The notes beneath the pieces are model-generated. The model ran no database searches. It had not been told where the DNA came from and saw nothing but the letters and a program-made list of their open reading frames with translations. A stretch of 64,000 nt of DNA from Yamagishiella unicocca. Lineage: Eukaryota > Chlorophyta > Chlorophyceae > Chlamydomonadales > Volvocaceae. The translations under genes and the position numbers were made by a program. Below, piece by piece: positions 12,501-24,304 of the stretch (its first letter is position 1; every line of letters starts with the position of its first letter). The DNA lies in NCBI GenBank assembly GCA_003116995.1, contig BDSL01000079.1:248001-312000 (forward strand), in the 5' to 3' direction.

Positions 12501-15500
12501 GAAAGCTGGACTTCGGGACGGGAGGGGCCTGGCAATACACACAGCTCCGAAACCCGAGCCCCGCACCCTCCCACTTTTCCTCGTGGTCGCTTTCCCGCAA
12601 CACCTCTCCCTCCCCCCTCCCTCCCCGCCTAGCGCCCAGCCCCACCTTGTCCCTGTCCGCGGCCGCCCCCAGCTGCCCCAGTGCCCCCTGCACCACTAGC
12701 TCCAACATGGTGGGCGGCGCCTCGGGCTGCACCGGGTTGACCGTCAGCACCACTCGGACCTCGCGGGCGGCGGAGGCCGGCAGGCCCGCCAGGAAGCGGA
12801 TAGCCTGTGTGTTTGGGGGGGATTCGAGGAAGACCCGTGTGTTTGGGGGGTTGTGAAAACCGTATTACGCAACGGGACAGGATAGTTGGCGCATGGTCGT
12901 CGGACACCAATTTTGTGGGCGCATGCTGGAGCACTGGAACTGACTACCGGCAAACCTGTGGTGTGTTTGGGGGGAGGCGGGATGGATTGGATTGGATTGG
13001 GAGTGGGGTGTCGGGGGTGTCGGGCGTGTCGGGGGTGTTCCAATTGCGGTTGTGTGTATGGGGGCACGCGTGCGTCTGGGTGAAGCGCAGCCAGGCTAGT
13101 TGGCACCCGCTTAGCCCGTCCGACGGTTCAACCCCTGGGGGGTGCCATGCAGTGGGCATCAACAAAATAGAGTGCAGAGGGAAGGCAAGCAGCCGCATGC
13201 CGCCCAACACCCTCCTCGGGCGGCCCACCTCCGCCACCAGCGCCCGCCCCTCCTCTCCCGCCAGGTCCGCCACCACGAAGTGCGTCGCGGGGGCCACACG
13301 CGCCCCGGACTTGGCTCCGGAACCGCCGTCCCGGTACAGCGACCGCAGCGTGTCGTGCGCGGGGTGGCGCAGCAGCGGCGTCAGAGGCAGCACCTGGGGG
13401 GTGGGGGGGTGCAAGGAAGACCCGGGGATGCGAGAAAAACCGTTTAGAAGAGGCGCTTCGTGGGTGGGGGTGGTTGGGGTTGGGTGGTTGGGGTTGGGGG
13501 GGTGAGGTGTGGGGGTTGAGGCAGCGGCGTGGTTGGATCCGGGTGCTTGGGGCAGGGTCGTGCTAAGGAGGGGAACGTGCGAGGTGGCACGAGCCGCTCC
13601 TGCCCCTGCCACCAGCTGCACTCCAGCGCACCCCATTCGCCGGCGCCTCCCCTGCCCATCTGGTCCCCCCACCAGCCAGGCGCATCGCGGTGTATCTCCC
13701 CCTGCCTCCCGCACCCCACCCACCCACGGGTTTCCCTCGAACCCACCCACGGTTTTTCCATGCAACCCGCCCACCTGCGCGCCCGCCGCCTTGGGCCCCA
13801 CAATGCGCGGATTGATCCGGTCCACCGCCCCGTTGAGCGCCAGCACCGCCGTCAGCACGTCCCCCCCTCCACTGCTGTCGTCCAGCTTGCCGTAGTAGAT
13901 CATCTCCTGCATCTTCTGCATCTCCCCCATAACCCTTGACGCAGGTGAGAGGGGGGAGAGAGGGGGGGGGGTGAGGGAGGAGGGAGGGGGCGGGCGGGTG
14001 AATATCCCACGACAGCGAAACGCATTAGGGATACACACGGAAAGGTTCTCTCGTGCAGGGCTATATGCGAGATTTCCACCGGCTGCTACCCGAGGGGGCC
14101 AGCCAACATACTCCCAATTGTTACCTCCAACCGCCCCAACCACCCTGCCGTACTTGTACATCATGTCGTCATCTGCCTGGCCCGCTGGGCGGCTGGACAG
14201 GCCGTTCACCCACACCAGCGGCTGCCCCTCGCACAGCTCCGAGTCCTCCTCCGGTGCCGCCTCCGGGTCAGGCAGCGACACCGACGGAGCGGCCACCAGC
14301 CCCTTCGCCAGCAGCCACGCGGCTGTCTCGGTCAGCTGCATGCCGACCTGCAAAGGGCGCGCGTGCAGAAGCGGGCAGTTGGGGGTGAGGAAAGAGGCAA
14401 ACGGGAGGGGGCCGGATGGCGGGTCGAAGGATGCGGAGGATTGTGAGACGGCGGAAAAGGAGTCCGGGCTTGGTCGGATTCGCTTCGACTCCTCCGCAGC
14501 ACATCCCACCCCCTCTAGCCCTAAACCCACCCACCAGCATTTTACCTTTCTCGAAACCCGCCACCCCGGCCCTTCCCTCCCGCACGCGTCCACGTGCGAC
14601 CTCACCTCGGCGGCGTACCCCGACCCCTCCTGGAGCATCTTGAGCGCGTCCGCTGCGCTCTTGCGCGCCGCCACCTTGGCCCTGGCCCCGGGTGGGGGGC
14701 TGCGGGCCGCCGCCGCCCAGGCCAACCTGAAGGCCGCCTCCACCAGCTCTGTGGGGTCGGTGACGCCGCCGCCGCCGCTGTGGGGGGAGGGGGTAGGGGG
14801 AAGGGGGAGGGCAATGCGGTGAATCGGCTGGAGCAGCAGCGGGTCATCACACGGGCGAGAGGAAAGCGGCGGATGCGGTGCGCGTCAGGTGAGGCGAGGC
14901 AGGAGTTAGGGTTTGCCGGCCCGACCCGCGGGTCACTCACGTGATCTCCTCCCCTGCGCTGATCCACATCCGCCAGGCCGATGGGGCTCCGAAGGCCTCA
15001 CGCAGGGTGGCGAAGGCGCGGCCGAAGCGCTCGCTGAGGGAGCGGGGCGGGGCGGGGGGGTACCAGAAAAGAACCGGTTACTCGACATGGGAGGTGTAGC
15101 TGAGGGGGGAGGGGGGGCCGGCGTGGCAGCAGCCGCGTAGTGACGAGAACGATGGAGTGCCGGGGGGGGGGGTTCGTGGGCACGACATAGGTATAACAGC
15201 TGGCGCAAGCGGGGGGGGGAGGGCGCAGCGGGCGGCCGCCTAGCGTGCGCAACAAGGCGGTGGAGGCTGCCAGCTGCCAGCTGGCACACATCATCGGCAG
15301 TGACTGTCCACTCCTCCGGACACACACACATACACCTTCGCGGCTCAGCTCAGCATATTTAAAACACGCGGCACTACCCGGCTCTCCCCCCTAGTGCCCC
15401 ACCTGGCGTCCATCTCCTTCCAGGAGGGCGTCCCCGCCTGCACGAAGGGGTAGCGCCGCTGCTGCACCAGGCGGGCAACCACGGCGGGCAGGTGGAACAC

Positions 15501-18500
15501 CACACCTGGTAGTGGTGGAGGTGGAGATGGAGGTGGGGTGGGGCAGGGGTAAGGGGTAAGAGTGGGGCAGGGTGGCATAACTGGGGCGAAGGGAGGAGGA
15601 TGGGGCCAGGGGGGACTACGAGTGGGGCGGGGGGAGGAGTAGGAGTTTAGGCACATGGCGCTTGCGGAGGCGCAACCACCCCCGCCCTCGCGTCAGCACC
15701 GGACCCCGCCCCTGCCGCCACCCGCCAGCCGCCCCTGCCGCCACCCGCCAGCCGCCCCTGCCGCCAGCCGCCAGCCGCCCCTGCCGCCACCCGCCCGGCC
15801 CTGTCCCCGGAGGCTCGTACCGAAGCGGACTGGGTAGCCGCCCTGCCACATGCGGTCGATCGTCATGGCCAGCTCCAGGGAGGGGGCGCACAGCGGCTCC
15901 GCGACCACAACCGATGTGAACGCGTTGCGGGCCATGGGGCGCAGCCTGCGGGGGGTACGAATGGTACGAATGGTACGAATGGTACGAATCGTACGAATGG
16001 TACGAAACGCTGTCCGGCGCTCGCTCGAACAGAAATGGAAATTACTTTTTTCATTGCTTGGGCGCTCCGACCAGACCGGCCGCTCGAGTCCCACCCAGTT
16101 CCCGCCACCCGCTGGCGCACCGCCCGCTGGCGCACCGCCCGCTGGCGCACCTGCCCGGGAACGTGTTAAGCAGGTCAGAGATGCTGTGGCTGAACCGCTG
16201 GTACCTGCGGTGGGGGCAGGCGGGGGCGAGGGAGGTGACGAGGGAGGTGACGAGGGAGGTGGCGAGGGAGGTGGTGGAGGAGGTGGCAAGGGAGGTGGTG
16301 GAGGAGGTGGCGAGGGAGGTGAGGGCAGTGAGGTGAGGATCCCCAGCCGCGAGGGGTGTCCCATTGCTCGACTAGTACCGGCAGGCCCTCCCCACCCCTC
16401 CCTGGAGTCGTGCAGCATCCGTCCCTGGAGTCGTGCCGTACCACTCACTTGACGTCCTTCTCCAGGTCGTTCAGGAAGGCCACGTGCTTGGTCATCGTGC
16501 TAGGGGGTGGGGGAGGGGGTTTGATAAGAAGAGGGGGGGGGAGGGTTTCGTCGTTTGGAGCTCCCGTCGGGGAAAGGAATGGACGAGGAGGGGAGAGGAG
16601 GGGTGAGGAAGAGGAGGGGAGAGGAGGGGTGAGGACGAGGAGTGGAGAGGAGGGGAGAGGAGGGGTGAGGACGAGGAGGGGAGAGGAGGGGAAAAGACGA
16701 CCCACCTGGTGGGCCCAAGGCTGAGGCGGGGCTCTGCGGGCCCCTCCCCACCGCCGCTGCCGCCCGCAGGGGCCGCCTCCGCCCGCAGAGCCATGATTTG
16801 CTGGGCCAGGGTAGGCGGCAGCTCCAGGGGGGCCGCCAGCAGCGCATCGCGCAACCGCATCTCAGACCGCAGCCGGCCCAGGAAGCCTGCGCGGCAGTCG
16901 ACGGTTGGAAGTTGGTGGTTACAGGCTGGCGAGATGTGCTGCTGAAACCAGCGCCTGGATCCCTCCCCAGGGCCCCAGGGCGCGCACCGAAGTAGTCCAG
17001 GTCGTTGACATCAACCGCCAGACCGTTGAGCAACATGTAGTTGGCGCCGGCCGACAAGAACTGTTGGTTGTGCCCAACAGCTGACCGGAGCGACGAGTTG
17101 ACGGCCTGAGGTGTGTGGGGGAGGGAGGAGGGACCCCATACGCGCGATCAAAACGTTGCGCTGCACAGTTCGGGGGTCTTGCTGTGGTTCGTCTATGCCT
17201 AGCAGCCGGGGGCGGACCCCGACCTCCAGCTTTTCCTTAGGCACTGACCTTCGGGTTTCCTCTCAACCCCACCATCGCCTCCCAGTGCGCCCCCCGCCCC
17301 TCTCGAACGCCCCTCCCTCTCGGTCCCCGGCCCCCCCCCAACAGGATCCCCCCCCCACCCACCTGTCCCGTCGCGTAAAACAGTTTTTACAACCCCCCAA
17401 CGGGCTCCCCCCCACCTGTCGTGACAGGCTGGACACAATGCCCGGGAAGTTCTGCGACAGCTCCGCCAGCAGCCCCAGCGGGTCGGCGGAGCCCAGGATG
17501 CGCTGGGCGGCCTGCAGCCCCACGTCGCGCAGGTCCCACACCTGGGGGGAGCGGGGGGAGCGGGGGGGGGGGGCAGGGGGCAAGGTTAGATGTGGGGGCT
17601 TTCGGTGAAGCCACTATAAAAATTGTCGTCGCAAGCCAATCATGGACGGCATTGGCTGCAGGGAGGGCGTCGCGCCATGCCGCCCGAACCCCCCATAAGG
17701 CCAGCCGCCGCCGACCCGTCCCTTGGACCCCAGCTCCACCCTAATAGACCCCCCTCCGCCTCCCGCAGCACCCACCTTGAGCGCCGCCTCCACCCTAATG
17801 CCCCCCCCCCCAGGGCAGCAACCCGTGTCCTGTAACCGGGTTTTTACGGGCCCCCTCCCCTCCCTGTTTTTCGTGTCACCGGTTTCACACCACCCCCTCC
17901 CCCGGCAGCACCCACCTTGAGCGCCGCCTCGTCGTCGTCCGCCGCCAGCAGCTGGTCCCGGAAGGTGAGCAGCTCCTGGCGCAGCTGCGGCCGCCGAGCC
18001 GCCAACACGTTCAGCCGGAAGCCCTTGACCACGGCGGCTTCACCGGTGCCAAACGGCGAAGCGCCGTCGTCGTCGTCGCCGGCGCCTGACCCCAGTGCCC
18101 CCGGAGGCGTGGTGGGGGGGCAGCTAAGGACGCACGATGGTGGTAGGTTCGCTTGCTTGCAGAACAGCTCCGAAACCAATCGCAATCGCACCAGCTCAAG
18201 TCGCTAAGTGGCTCTTCACCCCCGCGTCTAGTTTCTGCCCTCCGTTTCCTAGGTCGTGTAACCGGGTCTTCTCGCCACCCCCTACGCACACACCACACCT
18301 CTTGGTTCGTCGGCCATGGATTCGCGGATATAACCTATCCCCCCCCAACGTTTTTACGACCAGTCGCCGTTCCAGCCGCCTTTAGTTAGTTCACCACTAA
18401 GTCGGCTTTTCTCCCTGGAGGCCACGTTCTGAGCGCCACGCGGTCGGAGGGAGGCTGACAGCGGCCGTCCCTCGTGAGGGGGAGGCGTTAGTCCGCTGGC

Positions 18501-20380
18501 TTGCAGCACATTGGGCAGTGATGACGACAATGAACTAAAGGCGGGTGTGGTTTGTCTGCCGTGGATTCGCGGATTTCCTTATACCCCACCACCACCACCT
18601 ACCCAGCTGCTGCCGCTGCTTGGACGCCTCCTTATCGTCCATGGCGCTGTACTCGGTGTTCTTCAGCGCCGCCTCCATGCCCCACCCGGGGAGCAGCAGC
18701 TGGCCGCCGGTGCCCGCACGGCCGCACCCAGAGTACGGCTGCAAGTCCCCGGGGGAAGGCCGGGAGAGGGCGGGGGGCCGGGGCGGAGTCAGGAGGGTTT
18801 CATTTGTCTCCTCGTTGTGGAAGTAAGTAAAGCGGCTCTCCCGCCATGGATGCATGAACGACACCAGGAGATCAACAAGCCGTTCGCGCCCACCGACACT
18901 CCGCTGCTCCGCCCCCACATCCCAGCCCCTCCTCCGATGCCCATGCCCCCCGCCCGCCCCCCCCACGGGTTTCCTCGAACCCCACGGGTTTCCCTCGAAT
19001 CCTCCTCAATCCACCGTCCTCCCAGCCCCCCGCTTCACTGGTTCCCCTCGCCCCACTCCCCTCCCCTCCCCCCGCTGCACCCCCCGCCGTCCCGACGGCC
19101 CTCGGGGGCGCACCTCGCAGGTCTGCAGCAGCAGCGGCCGGAACGCATACACGATCTTGCCCGCCGACCCGTCAGCAGCCCACTTGAGCAACCGATGAAA
19201 CGTCGAGAAACACGGCAGGCCGGGGGTGCCGTACAGGATGGCGACGTGGTGGGGGCTGGCGGGGGTGGAGCCTGCTCGGGGCCGAGGGTGCGTCGGGGTT
19301 GCGGGGGGGTCGCATCGGGGTCAGATCGGGGTCGGATCGAGGGCGGATCGGGGTCGGATCGAGGGCGGATCGGGGTCGGATCGAGGGCGGATCGGGGTCG
19401 GATCGAGGGCGGATCGGGGGCTGATCGGGGAGGGCAGGCCACGGCCAGACGTGCTGTGCTCTATTGCAGGTGCGGCACTGCTCGTGGCTCAGTCGCTGCC
19501 GCGGCGCCTCCTTACCGGCCTGGTGCGGTCATCGGCTGGGGCCGCCTACTAGCGCCCCCTCCCAATCCATTCCTCGGACGCACTCCCGGCCCCATTTTCC
19601 GACCCCACTTTCCGGCCTCGATTCCCGGCGCCACCTTCCGGCCCTCTTTTCCGGCCCCACTCCCGGCTCCCCACTCACCGCCGCTTCCGCTGCCGTTATA
19701 CACGTGATCAAACGAGAAGAGCTGTTCCGCGGCCGAGGGCAACTTCTGCCCGCCCACCTTGGCCTCCAGCAGGTCCGCGAGCCGCAGCGGGGTAGCTGCC
19801 ACGTGGCCGTCTACCGACACGAAGCAGCAAGCAGTCTGGGGGGCCGGGCGGAGAGGGGTCATGCCGGTGCGCGCTTGCTGGTCGCCGTTCCCCCACCCCT
19901 CTCTGCAACCCCGCCCTCAGGACCCACCCCTCTCTGCAACCCCTCCCTCCGGACCCACCTCCCGCTGCAACCCCTCCCTCAGGACCCACCTCTCTCTGCA
20001 ACCCCGCCCTCAGGACCCACCTCCCGCTGCAACCCCTCCCTCCGGACCCACCTCTCGCGGGTGGAACTGCTCCGCCAGCTGCCGCACCATCTGCAGCTTG
20101 GCGGCGTACTGGCGGGAGCCCAGCACCAGCGGGATCAGCTGCGGGGGCACCGACCGAGAGGGTGCGTGTTTGTGTGTGTATGGGGGGAACAGCGTCCAGT
20201 CTTCAGCGCTATGTACGGCCACCATGAGTGACGGCAGCGGCAGCAGCAGCCACCGCCCCCTACCCCGCCGCCTGAGCCGTGGTGCAGCACCGAGATGCCC
20301 TGTACCCCCCACCCAGCTGCCCCCCGCCTCGCACACCAGCCTTCCTGAGGCTCGATGTGCCAGTGCTCCCTTTATTGCCG

Positions 20381-20436
<56 letters not shown>

Positions 20437-20478
20437 CACACACACACACACACACACACACACCAGCTCAGCATTTAT

Positions 20479-20532
<54 letters not shown>

Positions 20533-21724
20533 GACAGGCTAGTTTCTGCCCTCCGTTTCCTGTGTCGTGTAACCGGGTGTTCTCCGGCCCCCTCCCGGCC
20601 GGCCCGCGCCCCACCTTTGCGACACCGGGTGTCACCAGGTCCGCCGCCTCCCGCGTGATGTTGCGCCAGCAGGCGTCATCATCAGACGCCGCACCGGCGG
20701 CGATGACGTTGGTGTCCGACGCGCGGTCAAGAAAGCGCCACGCCAGCGAGGCCTCCTCCTCGGCCTGCGGACCGGTCGCGAGGTGGTGCGGCAGGAGTGA
20801 AGGCTGAGCGGTGCGGAGCACCGGAGAAAGTAGTGAAGCGTGTGGCTAGTCGGGAAAGGTGTCGGCGAGGGTATATCGGACTCATGTGTGCGTTGTCATG
20901 TCGTGTGTAACAGCGGTGGTGGTGGTGGAGGTGGTGCTGGCGACGGTGGTGGCGGTGGGGGGTGGGAGAGCAGGCTGAGGGACCGGCCAAGGCACCGGAC
21001 TTACAACGCCGCCCGTACGGCGCACCCTGCAGGGCGCCCTGGTGCGAATACCACCCAACCTCACCGAACATGTTGGAAAGCCCCATCCATCGCGCCCGCC
21101 CGGCAGTTTGTCCTACAGCAAGGCTAACTCTTTACCCCTCAAGTGCTCGTGCACCTCTGACGGTGCCGTGCCGCGCTAATTTTTGGAACTTGCCACGCCA
21201 CAAGTTGGTTGCGGCTGCGTTACCATTTAGTGGAAATAGCTGCCGGGCATCCGAAATGAGCGAAGCATTACCGTTGTGGGTACGCTGGCTTGTATGACTT
21301 TCCTCGGGAATTACCTCGACAAGTCGCGGGGAACTGAACCGGCGTCGCCAAGTTATGAAGGCACGGGCACGTTTGTTCCCGCAAAATGATAATGGTTAAC
21401 AAGGACTCGGAACATAGTCCTGGTTATGCGTTATGACGGGCTATGCCGGGCCGACCCGCTTCAAGAGCCATCGGGCCAGTTGGAATGATCGCAACCCTCC
21501 ACACTATTTCGATCGCTCATGTTTGCCGAAGTGGACATATCCAATACGATAATTACTGCAGTGATCTATGCTCTTACCAAGAATTCCACTGCCTCCAGCA
21601 GGTAGGATGTCGCGTTAAATCGGGCCCTCAGTGTCAAGCTTGCTCCTTTTGGCTTGGCAGCGGCAGCAATAGACAGTACTATGGCAAGTACCAAGCCCGC
21701 CAAGAGACGTTGCAAGGTACGCAT
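3589..21724 (-). CDS. UGGT: UDP-glucose:glycoprotein glucosyltransferase (UGGT), complete, 43 exons
   Basis: ER-lumen folding sensor that re-glucosylates N-glycans of misfolded glycoproteins so they re-enter the calnexin/calreticulin cycle. Exons 5' to 3': 21578-21724, 20615-20764, 20052-20138, 19679-19835, 19114-19271, 18599-18738, 17916-18123, 17416-17541, 16988-17105, 16706-16886, 16449-16499, 16151-16204, 15821-15945, 15403-15505, 14941-15033, 14606-14777, 14154-14347, 13775-13934, 13229-13393, 12646-12804, 12194-12314, 11757-11965, 11280-11396, 10710-10892, 10205-10383, 9658-9844, 9344-9421, 8946-9044, 8560-8600, 8299-8438, 7901-8016, 7573-7628, 7231-7377, 6792-6840, 6530-6610, 6077-6175, 5780-5824, 5555-5650, 5281-5347, 4870-4988, 4395-4442, 3946-4074, 3589-3783. 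All phases agree and give 1,782 residues, somewhat longer than the usual 1,500-1,650. Hallmarks: [84 protein letters not shown] with the DSD metal-binding motif, [27 protein letters not shown] and [15 protein letters not shown]. The 14154 and 18599 boundaries are the least certain. The tail lacks HDEL/KDEL. Confidence 0.95.
3946..7377 (-). other. UGGT glucosyltransferase catalytic domain exons (GT24)
   Basis: The last eleven exons before the tail exon encode the C-terminal GT24 catalytic domain, the most conserved part of the family. Going downstream one reads the ASGHMYERL start, [32 protein letters not shown], the DSDQ metal-binding motif (residues about 1547-1550), [57 protein letters not shown] and [12 protein letters not shown]. 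No catalytic segment seems to be missing, so the enzyme is probably active. Confidence 0.93.
10101..10130 (-). repeat. Dispersed intronic module, short copy
   Basis: On the minus strand this reads TTCGAGGAAGACCCGTGG then ATGCCCGAAAAAAACCGG, in a UGGT intron and sense to the transcript. Related short copies are at 7831-7850 and 13721-13745 (minus), and 48949-48995 and 52268-52312 (plus). Confidence 0.7.
10931..11010 (+). repeat. Dispersed intronic module, copy in UGGT intron
   Basis: About 80 bp reading GTAAAAGGAAGACCCATG ... GACGTTTCGAGG ... GCATGCTGGAGGACTTGG. It is very similar to 50500-50582 in an intron of the kinase gene. Partial relatives are at 12350-12472 and 12815-12955. Here it lies antisense to its host transcript. 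Confidence 0.75.
12350..12472 (+). repeat. Dispersed intronic module, copy in UGGT intron
   Basis: Contains AAAAACCGTTTACACGACAT, GGATAGCCGGCGCAT and GCATGCTGGAGCACTTGG followed by TTGACTACC. The same blocks in the same order occur at 12815-12955. Confidence 0.7.
12815..12955 (+). repeat. Dispersed intronic module, copy in UGGT intron
   Basis: Contains TTCGAGGAAGACCCGTG, AAAACCGTATTACGCAACGG, GGATAGTTGGCGCATGG and GCATGCTGGAGCACTGG followed by CTGACTACC. It is the fullest copy of the family in this window. Confidence 0.75.
15955..16006. repeat. 9-bp tandem repeat in a UGGT intron
   Basis: GGTACGAAT is repeated about five to six times just beyond the acceptor of the 15821-15945 exon. It has no coding role. 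Confidence 0.8.
16205..16335. repeat. GAGGTGGCGAGG-type purine-rich repeat in a UGGT intron
   Basis: GA/GT-rich degenerate repeats with a period of about 12-18 bp fill most of the intron between the exons at 16151-16204 and 16449-16499. Confidence 0.7.
18301..18580 (+). repeat. Second intronic module (GTCGGCCGTGGATTCGCGGA type), two copies
   Basis: Copies at 18301-18333 and 18547-18578 lie in one UGGT intron. Others are at 9253-9283 (plus), and 4195-4222 and 4527-4560 (minus). The core is TTTGTCGGCCGTGGATTC. All five lie in introns of UGGT. Confidence 0.7.
19311..19434. repeat. Minisatellite in a UGGT intron (about 24 bp period)
   Basis: GGTCGGATCGAGGGCGGATC-type units are repeated about five times in the intron between exons 19114-19271 and 19679-19835. 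The intron is otherwise unremarkable. Confidence 0.8.
19893..20051. repeat. Minisatellite in a UGGT intron (about 28 bp period)
   Basis: Units of the form CTCTGCAACCCC-CCCTC-GGACCCACC recur six times between the exons at 19679-19835 and 20052-20138. The last unit runs up to the splice donor of the 20052 exon, so donor-like GTGGGTCC occurs once per unit on the gene strand. Confidence 0.8.
20386..20532. repeat. (CT)n and (AC)n microsatellites in UGGT intron 2
   Basis: About 48 bp of CT dinucleotides, then AC dinucleotides, a short interruption (CAGCTCAGCATTTATAAA), and a second AC run to 20532. All of it lies in the intron between 20138 and 20615. Open frames across it are artefacts. Confidence 0.95.
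21578..21724 (-). other. UGGT exon 1: signal peptide and start codon
   Basis: This 49-codon exon starts with ATG at 21724 and encodes a hydrophobic leader, [20 protein letters not shown], then a mature start containing [19 protein letters not shown]. That matches the UGGT N-terminus, where a LLLEA-EFL stretch precedes AEE. The donor GTAAGA lies at 21572-21577. Exon 2 continues with [15 protein letters not shown] in phase 0, as the family requires. The exon is in lower-GC DNA than the rest of the gene, after an 813-bp first intron. It starts only 166 bp from the edge of the 2.4-kb inverted repeat at 21891. Confidence 0.88.
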
Positions 21725-21890
21725 TTTCTCCTCAATACCCCCACATTTGGTTCCAATGTAGCAGGTTTACAGATAGCGCGATATTCACAGTTTGGCAGCG
21801 ACACTAACGACTGTAGACGGCTTGCATATGTTTTGCTTGCAACTGTGTGCCGTACAGGTGCATGCAGTATATAGCAAAGACGGGTACCGC

Positions 21891-24304
21891 CTTCCTCGTG
21901 AAGCAGATGGTCGTGTAAATAATAGCGTTGTGTGGTGAAGTGTGCCATGTCCGAAAGCGAGTGGAGGAGCAAGCGTATTGTTTGTGATGTAGTCCCGTAT
22001 GGAGAGTAGTATTGCATAGTCTTACAAGATGAAGTACGCTGAGGCCGTACTATCCTAGCGAATAACAAGGAAGCAGGCAGACAAGACTTCGCAGCAGTAG
22101 CCATCGCAAGCGCGTAGGAGCAGGACATACGCAACGCAATGCATGGCAATAGTCTGAACGGTCTAGTAATAAGGCACAACTCAGAAAAGACGCCTGGAAA
22201 ACACGTCTGGGAAAGCCACGTATGGGAAAGCATTCACGGAAACGGAGCTCCCTACTGAGCTTTACCGCCTAAGCTCGTGAACTAAGCCATTTTCTCTCAA
22301 AGACATGCTGACCGAAATGTACGATCCCATTACCCAGTTGGCCGGAAAGAAAGATACTAGCCAAACGTCATGTTGGCCGGAAACCTTAAGACTCACACCG
22401 ATGCCGCCTACGGTGTTAGGAAAGTGCTTGCATAAGGAAACCTAGCAGGCAGTAAACCGGAAAATTTGATGAACCTAATCCCCAAACACACTCGTCGCAA
22501 TCAGGTGCTTCCGGCTTGGTTGCTGCGTGGTTGCCTCACATCCGCAATCGCACTTCGCCCGCGAATGGTTGCGCTACCTCTACTGTGTTGGCGATGAGCC
22601 ACAGCGTCTCGCTTGGCACCCTGCCTAGGCGCCACTCCATTCCCGTCGGGAACCACCAGTGGCGCATGATATCCTCGCAGATCTTCAGGATTGTGTCCCG
22701 CTTGTAGACACAGTTAGCGAGAAGGAGGACGTTGCCCCCCACAGAGCCGTCGCCCTGCCGTGGCTGCTGCGGGTGGCCATCCGGGAGGCGGCCGACGACC
22801 GGGAAGCCCCGCGCAGCGTACTTGATTGCGCGCGCGTCTGACACCCGTCCTACGTCGTCAAGCGGCAGCAGGAACTGCAGCCTGCCCCTGGCGCAGCAGC
22901 GCAGGAACCTGTGTGGAGCAGGGAGGTATGGGGTGCATTAGGAGCTCGCGTGTGTATGTGTATTGGAGTCGGGCGGCATGCATGGCAGGGCGGATGGAGG
23001 ATGCACTGGGCGTGAAGAGGCTTGCACGCACGGCAGTGTGCCTATCAAGGGGCCGGAGCCTGTCATTTTTGCAGCACGTCAGGTAGCACGCAGTGGATAT
23101 GGTAGACGCTAATTACGCAAGGCGGCGCCTGGTGACGCACGCGCCGAAGAGTACCAGTAGGAATCAAGTTGGGCATGGAGGATTATATCTATGCACGGCA
23201 GATTGCTTGGTGGGCGACTACTCACCGCTCGTGGACCCTGATAGAGCCGCAGGGGCGGAGGAGGGCCATGGCGGCACACAGGTCGAAGGATGATAGGAGC
23301 TCGTGCTCCGTGAGGTATTGACGCAGCGTGACCTGGACGTGCTGCGGGCCTGTACAAGTGGATCAGTGGGGAATGGCAAGCGGGGAAGGGTGGTGAGGGA
23401 GCGCCACGCAGATAGAACGTAGAACATAGACACGGCAGTAGGGGGAGAGGCACGTAGGGCATATGACGAGTGAGCGTGAATGGATAGGTGGCACAGCAGG
23501 CAAAGTGTGTCTTGTTATTCTGAGAGCCCAGCCTGCCTGTGAGAAGCCACGTACCGGCCTGGGTGTCCAGGGACAGGTTGAGCGTCCGCTCGGTGATGGT
23601 GGTCGTGTTGTGGCGGATCGGAAGGGTGCTCATCTCCAGCCGCAGCAGGAACTCCTTGAGCATGGCAGCAGCAGCCGAAAGGGAAACCGCACCCACGATG
23701 AAGAGGTCGACATCGGCCTCCATGAAATCACGCCATTCCTCCCTAGGGCTCAGGGCATTGACCACCGATCCCCCAGCGAGGACAAAGCCCGTGCCCGCCT
23801 CCACCCCGCAGCTGCTCGGCCTCAGGTGGCCACGCTGGGTGCCCCAGCGATTCACTGCAAGCAAGCAGGCAATCAAGGGCTTCAGGTTGGAGCTTAGCAT
23901 GCGCTGGGATGCCGTGTGACCGCACGGCACGTAACGTTTGCTGCCCAGGCAGACAGGTGTGCGCCACGTGAGAGCGTTAGCGGCGGCGCTGGGCAGCGTG
24001 AGAAGGTCCAGGCATGGGAGCGCGATCTTGTGCTCCTGTGTTTCCTGGTCACGACAGACGTCGTATACAGCACCGTGGAGGGTATCCACGATGGCTTCTT
24101 TGGCGTCCAGGACAGCGCCTGGAGGCATGCTCTCGCCGAGGTTTGACAGGTAGGATCCGATGGCGCCGCTGTTGGGCCGGATGTCCGACGCCACCTCGGT
24201 GAGCTGCGCTCTGGATGGCATCCGATCGGAAGCAGCCAGCGAGACGACGCACATCGCCTTGTTGCGTGGTGCCTCTGCACGGACACGCCTGACCTCTGCC
24301 ATGC
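21891..24304. repeat. Left arm of a 2.4-kb inverted repeat
   Basis: The 2,414-bp arm is the reverse complement of 24591-27004; paired positions sum to 48895. I noticed at least seven single-base differences and no length change, so identity is above 99%. Similarity ends at 21891/27004 and 24304/24591. The arm carries a whole gene copy plus about 645 bp of its 3' flank. Confidence 0.95.
22536..24302 (-). CDS. Nucleotidyltransferase-like protein, left palindrome copy
   Basis: Three exons: 23555-24302, 23226-23349, 22536-22908. They give 414 codons plus stop with GTACGT and GTGAGT donors. I do not recognise the gene by name. The middle has AGGSVVNAL followed by EADVDLFIVG, the spacing of the GG(S) and D-x-D metal-binding motifs of nucleotidyltransferase-fold proteins. 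Then come VQVTLRQYLTEHELLSSFDL and a C-terminal domain ending AGEVRLRM. The motif order recalls NTase-like domains known from large DNA viruses and protists (inference). The ATG at 24302 sits two bases inside the arm. The frame is open further upstream into the spacer, where a CACAG acceptor could join a 5' exon, so the start is uncertain. It differs from the right copy at a few residues. Confidence 0.7.

Noticed and set aside
12944..14743. 599-codon minus-strand open frame
   Set aside because: It reads through introns of UGGT. It contains true exons (13229-13393, 13775-13934, 14154-14347, 14606-14743 part) joined by GC-rich intron sequence without stops.
20260..20821. Cys/Val and Thr/His-rich ORFs
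   Set aside because: Created by (CT)n and (AC)n microsatellites in UGGT intron 2.
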